NCBI GenBank assembly: GCA_001972305.1
Contig: BDDD01001960.1
Coordinates: 145,776-209,775, forward strand
Origin: Cephalotus follicularis
Lineage: Eukaryota > Streptophyta > Magnoliopsida > Oxalidales > Cephalotaceae
DNA length: 64,000 nucleotides
Reading direction: 5' to 3'
Within the stretch, counting starts at the first letter, position 1. Each line of letters opens with the position of its first letter. The position numbers were made by a program, and so were the translations under genes. The notes below the pieces were generated by a model. That model did not search any database and was not told the DNA's origin. It saw only the letters and a program-made list of their open reading frames with translations. Shown here piece by piece: positions 54,705 through 64,000 of this stretch.

Positions 54705-57417
54705 TGTAACACTCCCGGACGGCGGGAGTCGTCACAGGTCATAATAAAGAATCTATCATAACATAACATATCTGAACATAAACATAACACATCAGCCAAA
54801 AATGTGGCGGTGATAACATAACTGAAAACTTAAAAAACTCAACAATTTCTGAAAACTTAAACATATTCCAGCTCAAAACTAAAACATATGTATCTTATTG
54901 TTCATGACCACTTAAACAGAAAACATAACGGGATCACACTCCTAGGGATCCAAAATATAAGGTGGTCATCTCACGTTCACACATTCCCCTGCTGCTCCTG
55001 ATAACCTGCCGCATGGAAAACAAAAACGCGTCTGAGCAAACCTCAGTACGGATAAGGAAAGAAAAAGCAGTAAACGATAAGTTTAAAAGCAGTAAGATTT
55101 CAATAAAATTCATAACATAAATCTTAAGCAATTAAAAACAATTAAACATTTGTAAAGTCACATTTGTACTTTCATAAAATCCATATAACTTTCGAAACAT
55201 TTCAAAACATCATATCATGATTCATAAGTCATACTGAGCCACATACATATCACAGAACATATATTTGGCAAGGGAGGCGCTAATTCCACATGCCCACTAG
55301 AATTGAAGTGTACGGCACTACACAAATCAATTCTCACATATCACATATCATATCACATATCATATACTAGAATCGATTCATACGCCTCTATCATACATAG
55401 CGGATCCATAAATCCACCTCATGGGATTTATTCATAACACTCAGAGACGCCGTAGACTAATCACACCGCTACGGAAGTGTCATGTCCCCGTGCCAGGCCT
55501 ACGACATGCCTATGGTATGCCCCATAGGTGGGTACAATACTCAGTATTCAATCATTTCGAAAACATTGATTTATCAAAATCAATTTAAAACACATAAATA
55601 TGCTTCCACAAAACTTATTTGAAAGTCGTTCACAGCGATATCATAACGTACATTTCATAGTCAAAACATCAACTCATTTATTTTTGTGATAAAGAGATGA
55701 TCATATCGTAACGTATCTTAGCATAAAATAAAGTCAGGAACATTTAAATTCATAAAATGTCAAAACCAACTTTATTTCAGAAACATATCATAAAACATAA
55801 CCAAGTCTATAAAACGAGAACATAGAATAAAACTGATTTTAGTTCGATAATCAGATAGCCAAGGAACGGTAGAAAACCGCACCTGTTTGCGTTCACAAAA
55901 CTCTTACGAAAAGATTGTTCACTCAACTACCTTTGAAGCACAACAATCTTAAATCCACCCAAAACCATTCATATAAGGGTCTAAGAAACATTAAAGACAT
56001 TAAATAGACTTATTACAGTGTTTAGAAAAGACCCGAATTGATTCGGAGAACAAACGAAGCAAAACAGTTGAAAATAGAAATTTTTCTGGGCAAAATAGCC
56101 AGCTGTCACAGGGCTCCAGTTGGCTGTTTAACCTTGGCAGCTGACTGTTAAACAGGGCCAGCTGGCTACTTAGAAACAGTCGACTGCTTTCATATGGCAG
56201 CTGACTGCTCATCCAAACCAGCCGACTATTAAAAAAAAACAGCCAGCTATTCTGGACGACAGAACAACAGAAATTCGACATTTTCAACACAAAAACTGCC
56301 CAAACATGAATTACATCATACCATAGACTTATGAACATATACATGAGACATTATATGACATTTAGACAGTGTAAAAACATAGAATCAATATATCTTATGA
56401 GACCAGTTACTAAAATCATAGGAGACCAAAGTAAACTCTAAACACATGCCTACATTTTATGATTCAATTTTACTGTCAAAAGTCATATTCAGTTGTTAAG
56501 ATCACATTACAACCTGTCTATGATGTTAAAACATACCGACAGACTTAGGAACACAATGACAAAACACAATAAGGAAGGAATTCAAAACTTCATAGCCAAG
56601 AGGACATAAGACTGAATTTATAACATTGTAGCTAACCATCACAGTAGGAAACGAAATAACTAACCTTCAATGGTTAATAGATACTGTAATGGCAGGAAGA
56701 ACACCACAAAGCAGTTGTAAAACGACAGAACAACAGGAAATCAAAGGAAGAAAACAACACAACTCAAAGCTTGCCAAAGAAATATGATCAAAAGACAACA
56801 AAAGACAATGACCAAACCTGATATTGATGAAGAACAAAACAATCACAAGAACACAGCAATTCCCACTTGCAACTTCGGCAGTGACAGGCAGAGGAATTTC
56901 GGATGACATTCAGACAATGACGGAAGCATTCTGAAATGGGAAAAGAAGAGAGAATTGAGGGAAGGATAATGAATTTAGAAACATAATCTGATCCCATAAG
57001 GAAGAATAGAAGATTTTCAGGCAATAAGAATGGAAAATAATATTGAAAACGTGTAGAAATAATGAGGGGAGGAGAGTGTTACGAGAGAAGAGAAGAAAGG
57101 AAAGAAAGAAAGAAAGAAAGAAAGAAAAGGAAAAAAAGAAAATGAAAGAAAATAAATTAAAATGAAATAAATGAAATGTTTTAATAATGTTAAGAATTAT
57201 AAAATAAAATAAAGTTTTGATAAAATAAAATTTATAAATATAAGCCCAACCCACATTGCATTAACATATCAAAATTTTAGGCCGGTATCAAACAGCCCAA
57301 ATCACATAAACCCAAAACAAAAGGGCAACCAGACTTTAAAATTAAACAAATTTAAAAAGCCCGAAAGCAAACACATAAAAAATCTGTAAAACACATACGA
57401 ACAAGCAGGGTATTACA
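54705..57417 (-). repeat. Y-type 3' LTR, unit B
   Basis: TGTAACACTCCCGGACGG to GGGTATTACA, the fuller copy of 44288-46799. Its motif array starts at 56096, 56117, 56138, 56159, 56177, 56198 and 56219, again 21-bp steps apart from one of 18. Confidence 0.88.
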
Positions 57418-60400
57418 TCCACCCACCTAAACAAAAGGTTTCATCCCGAAATCACAAACATAAACATACCTCAAACAGACAAGTGCGGATACCGCTCCCG
57501 AATATTCTCCTCCAGCTCCCAAGTAGCCTCACGTTCGGGGTGATTCCTCCACAGAACTTTCACAAATGAAACGGTCTTGCTACGTGTCACCCGTTCCTGT
57601 CGATCCAGAATAGCCTCGGCCTCTTCGTCACAAGATAGATCTTCCCGAATACTATCCAACGGATAGTGAACCACATGTAGGGGATGATGCTGATAACCTC
57701 TCAACAAAGACACGTGGAACACGTTATAGACGTGTGCTAACTGCGGAGGCAAAGCTAACCGATAAGCAACCGCGCCTATCTTCTCCAGTTTTTCAACAGG
57801 CCCGATATACCGTGGACTCAACTTTCCCTTCAGCCCAAAACGTCGGACTCCTTTCCAAGGTGAAACTTTCAAGAACACGTGTTCACCTACCTTAAACTCG
57901 AAATCCCTCCGATGTCTGTCAGCGTAACTCTTCTATCGAGATTGAGGTGCCTTCAATCTCTCCCTTGCTATAGCCACTTTCTCCGTAGTGATCTGCACTA
58001 GTTCGGGTCCCTCGATAACTCGATCTCCAACCTCATCCCAACATCTCGGAGCTCGACACTTCCTCCCATAAAGAGATTCAAACGGAGCCATACCGATACT
58101 AGCGTGCCAACTGTTATTGTAGGCAAACTCCACCAAGCTCAAATATTCATCCCAGTTTCCCATCCACTCCAAAGCACAAGACCTAACCATATCCTCCAAG
58201 GTCTGTATGGTCCGTTCAGTCTGCCCATCTGTCTGTGGATGGAAAGCTGTACTGTAACTGAGCCTAATACCCCAAGCCTTCTGAAACCCTTTCCAAGACC
58301 GTGAAGTGAAACGAGGGTCCCTATCCGAAACAATTGATACTGGAGTCCCGTGTAGTCTCACTATCTCCTACTGACACGCCTCAGCCAAGCGAACAACAGA
58401 GAAGTCCTCTCGGATAGCTAAAAAGTGAGCCGATTTAGTCAATCGATCCACTACTACCAAGATAGCATCATTCTTTCTGAAGGTTCTTGGCAAACCCGTA
58501 ACAATGTCAATCGAAATGCTTTCCCATTTCCATACCGGGACTTCCAAGGGCTGTAACAAACCACTAGCACGCTGGTGCTCAATCTTTACCTACTGACAGA
58601 TATAACACTTCCCAACATATTCCTCTACATCCCTTTTCATTCCATTCCACCAGAAGTTCTTCTTCAAGTCCCTATACATTTTCGTAGAACCCGGATGTAT
58701 AGAAAATGGAGAACTGTGTGCCTCTGACAAAACAGCATCTCTGATAGAAGAATCTGACGGAACGCACAACCGATTACCCAGCCATATCACACCATGCTCA
58801 TCCATACAAAACTCCGATTGCTTACCCTTTTCAACATTCTGCACTAAGGCCCAAAGCTCACCATCATCACTCTGAGCTGTCTTAATCCGATATATAAGAG
58901 TAGGCTCAAGATTCATTGCAGCAACACAACCTTCAGAACCCCAAATATACAACTGTAAATCCATCCGCTCCATATCAGCTATCAACTGCGGCTGAGTAAG
59001 CAAAGCCGCTACACTCCCAGAACTCTTCCGACTAAGAGCATCAGCTACCATATTTACTTTACTAGGATGGTACTGAATATTTAGATCATAGTCTTTCAGA
59101 AGTTCCAACCACCTTCTCTGACGCATGTTCAACTCCTTCTGCGTAAAGATATACTTGAGACTCTTATGATCGGTAAAGACGTCACAAGTTTCTCCGTACA
59201 AGTAGTGCCTCCAGATCTTCAAGGCAAACACTACTGCTGCTAACTCGAGATCATGTGTAGGATAGTTTACCTCATAAGGCTTCAACTGTCTTGAAGCATA
59301 AGCTATCACATGACCGTGCTGCATCAAAACACACCCCAAAGCATCGCTGTAAATCTGGTATCCACCCGACCCAGATGGTAAACGAAGGATCGGTGCTGAT
59401 ACAAGACCATTCTTCAGTTTCTCAAAACTTGCTTCACGTTCTTCATTCCATTCAAACTTAGCTCCTTTCCTCATAAGCTGAGTTAGTGGTAAGGCTATAG
59501 CGGAAAACCTTCCACAAATCGCCTATAGTATCCAGCTAAGCCCAAAAAGCTCCTAACTTCCGTCACTGTGGTAGGTCCCGACCATTTAGTAATAGCCTCA
59601 ACTTTAGCAGGATCCACACTAATCCCTTCAGCTGTAACCACATGACCCAAAAACGCCACTTGTTACAACCAGAACTCACACTTTGAAAACTTTGCGTATA
59701 ACTGATTCTTCCTTAGAATACTCAACACTGCACGAAGCTGTTTTTCATGTTCTTCCTTCGACTTGGAATACACAAGGATGTCATCTATGAACACAATCAC
59801 AAACTGATCCAAGTACTCATGAAACACCCTATTCATCAGATCCATGAAAACTGCCAGTGCATTAGTGAGTCCGAAAGGCATCACCAAAAACTCATAATGC
59901 TCATACCGAGTACGGAAAGCAGTTTTAGGCACATCTTCATGCTTTATCCGAAGCTGATGATATCCCGATCTCAAATCGATCTTATAGAAATACCGAGCAC
60001 CCTGGAGTTGATCAAACAAGTCATAAGTCCTAGGTAGCGGGTATTTATTCCGAATAGTAATCTGATTCAACTCTCTGTAGTCTATGCATAGCCTCATAGA
60101 CCCGTCTTTCTTCTTCACAAAAAGAACCGGAGCACCCCACGGTGAAACACTAGGCCGAATGAAACCCCGATCCAACAACTCTTGCAACTGTTCCTTCAAC
60201 TCTGGCAGTTCCAACGGTGCCATTCTGTAAGGTGTCTTAGATAAAGGTGCCACTCCAGGAATGAGTTCGATGGTAAACTCTACTTCCCGTTGCGGTGGCA
60301 AACCCGGTAACTCCTCCGGAAACACATCAGAAAATTCTCTAACCACAGGATAGTCTTCAAGGCGAGGCTCAACCTTTGATACATCCTTCACAACAGCTAA

Positions 60401-61312
60401 GAAACCTTCAGCGCCCTTAGACACCAACTTCCTAGCCTTCAGAGCAGAGATAACTTTCACTTCTTTTCTTGGCTGTGAACCCTGATAAATAAAATCAGGA
60501 CTGTTCACATCCCCAAAGAGAACCCTTCGAGCGTAGCAATCAATCGTAGCCCGATGATGATCCAACCAGTTCATACCCAGAATCATATTGAAGTCATACA
60601 TATCGATAGGAAGTAGATCCGCATCTCGAATCCGATCATCGAAAACAAGAGGACATGCATAAAAACACTCAGATATCACAACAGAAGAACCCGTAGGGGT
60701 CGAAAGAACTAAAGCCGGATTAAGAAATTTTGAAGACATCCCAAGATGCCGAACAAAAGACCTCTCTATAACCGAATGGGTCGATCAAGTATCATACAAA
60801 ACATAAGCCCTATGGTTACCAACAGAAATAAAGCCCGAAACAGTACCTGGTGCATTAGCAGCCTGCTGAGTCATGATAGCAAAGACACAACCTCCCACAT
60901 TGCGCTGTCCATGATCTGCATTGTTCCTCTTCCTTTCTTTTGCACGAGGGTCAGGACAATCCTTCAGGAAATGCCCTTTCTGACCACATACAAAACAGGC
61001 CCTGATAGCCTTTTAGCACACTCCCACAGGATGCTGTCTACCGCAAACATCACACTTGGCAATCTGGACATCCGCAGCTCCCTGTGTCTGCCTTTGATCA
61101 TTACTGGGATGTTGCTGTCCTCGGTTATCATTCCTCCTTCCTCGCTTGCCATTTCTATTCTTATTATTTTGTCCAGAACCTTGCCCTTGAGAATCCTCTC
61201 TGTTTCTCTTCCTATCACTTTCCTGATGAGCTGCTTGGAAATCTAACCTTTCCAGTTCTATGTTCTTTGCCGCATTTGCCACTTCAGAAACATCAGCAAA
61301 CCTGGTGTTGGA
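57418..61312 (-). mobile_element. pol: G3-type gypsy internal region, unit B
   Basis: Order on the minus strand: gag (60746-61312), protease/RT (59663-60739), RNase H and integrase N-terminus (58590-59474), integrase core (57933-58559), chromodomain tail (57471-57878, ending [18 protein letters not shown]). Words match unit A closely ([47 protein letters not shown]). Gag retains CDVCGRQHPVGVC. It is broken, and the gag side ends at the 61313 junction, so the primer site and own 5' LTR are not in the window. Confidence 0.9.
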
Positions 61313-61600
61313 TCCATTGAGAGAGAATTATGTTATCTCTCAGATAACCCAAGAATTCAACAGATAGGCATTTGCTTTCCCGATCAGAGCGTAATGCTCT
61401 AATGGGTTTACCCGATTGCATTTCTATTTCATATCTAAATCCCTTAACAATTTCAAAGGATTCAGATTTGTCTTTCACCCAAAACACTTACCGAAACGTG
61501 ACAAATCACAGGTGAAGGTAATGAAGTAGTGAAAACCTTCACATGCATTGCCTGACATTATACCACAATCGTCAAGAAGCTTAAAGTGACTTCCCTGATG
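61313..61600 (-). pseudogene. copia integrase scrap
   Basis: The minus strand carries traces of copia integrase (FITFT, KSESFEIVKGF, IRALRSDRESKCLSVEFLGY, LRDNIILSQW). They match copia-3 integrase words LQSDRGGEYLSAEFLGYLRD and NGILSQW. No LTR or rest of an element is attached. It lies between two truncated gypsy gag regions and may be filler from break repair or the remnant of an older copia element. Confidence 0.82.
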
Positions 61601-61605
61601 TGACA

Positions 61606-63110
61606 ACCTCTCTTGGTGCCTCAATCGAGAGCCACGACCTCGTCTCCTCTATTGAGATCTACAAGACTGTCCTTCTGACCTTGGGGGACCGGATGAAATA
61701 CCGATGCTTTGAAGAGATCCACCCTGACTCGGGCTGCTTCTGTTCTTCGACCTTTGGGGTTTATTACTGCTCACAGAACTTCTTCCTGTAGAGACTGGTC
61801 TCCTGTTATTGGCCTGAATCCTCAAGTTACGTAGTTCCTCAGCCACCGCCTCAATATCTCGGGCTCTGCTAGCCAACTCAACAAAGGATCTCAGTCATAA
61901 GGGCACTAGCCTCTGTCTGATGTCAGGTCTAAGCCCACCAAAAATTTCTTGGCCTTACTTGTTCTAGTGCCAACCATATGAGGAGCTATCCTTGAAAATT
62001 CCATGAATTTGGCCTCATACTTGGCCACCGTCTTGTTACCTTGGGTTAAAGCAAGAAATTCAGCTTCCCTCTGATCAAGTTCAGCCTCAGGATAGTACTG
62101 CTCATTAAACTCTATTCTAAACATGTCCCATGAATTGGGTACCCCCGATTTTTCGCAGGTGGCTGCAACCATTCTCCATCAATGTTCTGCTTTGCCCTGT
62201 AACATATAGATGGCAAAGACAACCTTCTCAGAGTCTGAACATCCCAAGACACTGAAAATTTTCTCCATCTCCATGAGCCATCTCTCAGCGGCATTAGAAT
62301 CAGGATCCCACGTGAATTTTGGAGGATTTAACCTCAGAAATATCACCAAAGGGTCTTCTCTGGGTGTAGGCAGATCAACAGATCTTCTTATGGTTTCTGT
62401 ATGCCTAGCTGGTCTTACAGCTGGGGTTTTCTCTGGTTCCTCTGCTGCACGCCTATCCAGTCTTGTAGCTGGGCGTTTCAACTATGGCCGCTTGCCACTA
62501 TATTAACTCATTCATGCGGTTCATCACATCATACCAGGTGGCTGCAACCATTCTCCAGCAATGTTCTGCTTCGCCCTGTAACATATAGATGGCGAAGACA
62601 ACCTTCTCAGAGTCTGAACATCCCAAGACACTGAAAATTTTCTCCATCTCCATGAGCCATCTCTTAGCGGCATTAGAATCAGGATCCCACGTGAATTTTG
62701 GAGGATTTAACCTCAGAAATCTCACCAAAGGGTCTTCTCTGGGTGTAGGAAGATCAATAGATCTTCTTGTGGTTTCTGTATGCCTAGCTGGTCATACAGC
62801 TGCGGTTTTCTCTGGTTCCACTGTTGCATGCCTATCCGGTCTTGTAGCTGGTTGTTTCAACTATGGCCGCTTGCCACTATATTAACTCATTCATTTGGTT
62901 CATCACATCATACATCTTTATCAGGAAACCTCTAGGTTCCCTTCGGCCATGAATGATAAATTCTGTTTCTTGGCCCACATTCTGATCCTCTTGTTCTTCA
63001 ACATCTCTATTGGCTCGAGTACATCTAGTTGACGACCCTGCCTTATCCTTTCTTGCAGTTCCTCTGTGACGACCATCCATATCTACCTTGTATAGGAAAA
63101 GAAGGGTCAA
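61606..63110 (-). pseudogene. gag: G4 gag relic
   Basis: N-terminal side near 63080 reads MDGRHRGTARKDKAGSS. The capsid part shows NPPKFTWDPDSNAAERWLME, VLGCSDSEKVVFAIYMLQG and FRIEFNEQYYPEAELDQREA, then RFMEFSRIAPHMV-like KFMEFSRIAPHMV. The serine-rich tail (GRSSVSSNKPQRSKNRSSPS) lies near 61700-61790. This is the Retrotrans_gag pattern. Confidence 0.85.
62156..62913. repeat. 379-bp tandem duplication in G4 gag
   Basis: 62156-62534 and 62535-62913 are head-to-tail copies of identical length with no indel. Both begin CAGGTGGCTGCAACCATTCT and end CATCACATCATAC. By hand count they differ at about 19 sites (about 5%). Confidence 0.93.
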
Positions 63111-63221
63111 TATCTATTTATCATATCCGCAGCTTCAAAATAATTGAATTCAATCAATAATCACTTTCACATCAATCAATTCCAAGCCAAGGATCCTATA
63201 TTGGCATAGCCAACATAGCGT

Positions 63222-63234
63222 GGCTCTGATACCA
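63222..63234 (-). other. primer binding site, G4
   Basis: The minus strand reads TGGTATCAGAGCC, three bases from the LTR edge (TGTCACGCCC on the plus strand at 63238). Confidence 0.92.
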
Positions 63235-63237
63235 AAC

Positions 63238-63922
63238 TGTCACGCCCTAAACCTTGGGGAGGATCCCATGGTCTGACACGTGGCATGCCGTCCATACCAT
63301 TCATTTCCATCATCCAAAATATGAAACAATTTAAAACTTTAGATTAAATCAATTTCATACCATGACCAAAAGATTCTACGGCCATAAAAATACAATTCCA
63401 TACCCATTCAACGTCCATATCATTCCAAAACCATTTCGGTGAATATGTGAGCTCTTCTAGGCCTCCTCTGCTGAGGTGGCAGACCATAGGACATTCCCTA
63501 TCAATCAATACCATCTTAGGATGCATATGAACTCTCCTCAGCCTCCTCTACTGAGGTAGATCAAACTAGAGTTATACTCATAAGTAGAGCAGAGAAGGTG
63601 AATATTCACTTGGTCAGACCATCCATAACGCTAGTCTCTATAGGCAGCGATAACAATACAATCATAATCAATACACATACATACACAACCCATATACATA
63701 TACATATATCTGCTTACAATCAATAGCCATACACAATGAATAGTCATTTCAATCAATAGCCCTCACGGTCGTATCAGTTGGTGACCTTCATGGTATCTCA
63801 TTTAGTGGCTTCACGATCATATCAATTAGCGGTGACCTCTACGATCATCTCCCATGGTGGTGACCTTTTCGGTCATCTATATCGGTGGTGACCTGCATGG
63901 TCATCTCTACCAGTGGTGACCT
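63238..63922 (-). repeat. G4 5' LTR (to a probable copia insertion)
   Basis: Plus-strand start TGTCACGCCCTAAACC, the same terminal word as G1. No gene; the frame at 63344-63526 is LTR sequence. It ends in a 28-bp tandem repeat (63780-63921), then meets TGTTAGATTAGGG. Confidence 0.8.
63780..63921. repeat. 28-bp tandem repeat in G4 LTR
   Basis: GGTGACC-led units (e.g. GGTGACCTCTACGATCATCT) start at 63780, 63831, 63859, 63887 and 63915. The last steps are exactly 28. Confidence 0.88.
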
Positions 63923-64000
63923 TGTTAGATTAGGGTGTCCCTGCAAGCCACGAGAAGGCTGCAGACATATGTTCTCAGCATATGACACACTCTTGAATCG
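63923..64000 (+). repeat. possible copia LTR start at the right edge
   Basis: TGTTAGATTAGGGTGTCCC, followed by TGCAAGCCACGAG, resembles the LTR starts of copia-2 and copia-3 (TGTTAGATAGGGTGACCCG, then ACAAACCATTGG or ACAAGCCATTAG). Only 78 bases are visible, so this is tentative. Confidence 0.4.

Larger units (their letters stand above)
51565..61312. repeat. tandem duplication, unit B
   Basis: Second copy of 41142-51564: X-type LTR, TTCTG, Tat-like scrap (54324-54704), TGCAA, Y-type LTR and G3 internal sequence. It stops at 61312 inside gag, where a copia integrase scrap begins. Confidence 0.87.
61606..64000 (-). mobile_element. Ty3/gypsy element G4, gag and 5' LTR
   Basis: Minus-strand element: gag relic 61606-63110, primer site 63222-63234, LTR from 63238 to at least 63922. 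Gag words FLRLNPPKFTWDPDSNAAER and KIFSVLGCSDSEKVVFAIYM resemble Tekay-type gag. Pol is absent on the left, where the copia scrap begins. A 379-bp tandem duplication lies within gag. Broken and incomplete in the window. Confidence 0.82.

Noticed and set aside
42483-56344. Minus-strand frames with a seven-residue SRL-type repeat (42483-42692, 45475-45723, 52905-53114, 56000-56344), which look like small repeat proteins
   Set aside because: They are translations of the 21-bp motif arrays in the LTRs; 21 bp gives seven residues per step. They differ between copies and have no coding context.

Overview
The window is plant nuclear DNA made almost entirely of nested LTR retrotransposons; I found no host gene. 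The evidence is Ty1/copia and Ty3/gypsy polyproteins of plant type, initiator-Met-tRNA primer sites (TGGTATCAGAGC) next to LTRs, chromodomain-type C-termini on several gypsy integrases, and insertions stacked up to three or four deep. This is typical of gene-poor heterochromatin in a large angiosperm genome. The species cannot be told from the sequence. All elements are treated as fossils.

Layout. (1) 1-2403: 3' end of a + strand copia element (copia-1) with RNase H, polypurine tract and LTR. (2) Copia-2 begins at 2404 inside the copia-1 LTR and runs, heavily interrupted, to 39732. Its 5' LTR is split by gypsy element G1 (minus strand, 2766-17398, TSD TCTGT), and G1 is itself split by copia-3 (+ strand, 7510-13503, TSD GGCGC). 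The copia-2 leader holds solo LTR S1 (21138-23677, TSD GTTAT). Its gag is split by gypsy element G2 (+ strand, 24377-39671, TSD AGGAG), whose two LTRs carry one solo LTR each: S2 (27247-29435, TSD AGTGT) and S3 (36483-39118, TSD AAGGA). (3) 39733-44287: an LTR and adjoining internal end of a different, Tat/Athila-like gypsy element on the minus strand, interrupted by solo LTR X (41142-43898, TSD TTCTG). (4) 41142-61312: a tandem duplication of about 10.4 kb containing LTR X, a piece of the Tat-like element and the minus-strand chromovirus Y/G3. It is best explained by unequal recombination between neighbouring LTRs of one family. (5) 61313-64000: a scrap of copia integrase, then the gag, primer site and LTR of another minus-strand gypsy element (G4) that leaves the window.

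The gypsy elements G1, G3/Y and probably G4 look like Tekay-type chromoviruses. G2 has an internal region far more decayed than its LTR pair, as expected of a non-autonomous element moved in trans.

The most unusual signal is not a gene. Most of the LTR families here, copia and gypsy, carry arrays of short palindromes with a GTCGAC (or GTCGAT/GCCGAC) core at about 20-21 bp start-to-start, two DNA helical turns. Each family has its own arms (CAGTCGACTG, AAGCGTCGACGCTT, GACGTCGATGTC). In LTR Y seven sites are spaced exactly 21 bp. G1 and S1, which share other LTR sequence, carry two arrays at the same LTR offsets but with different arms.
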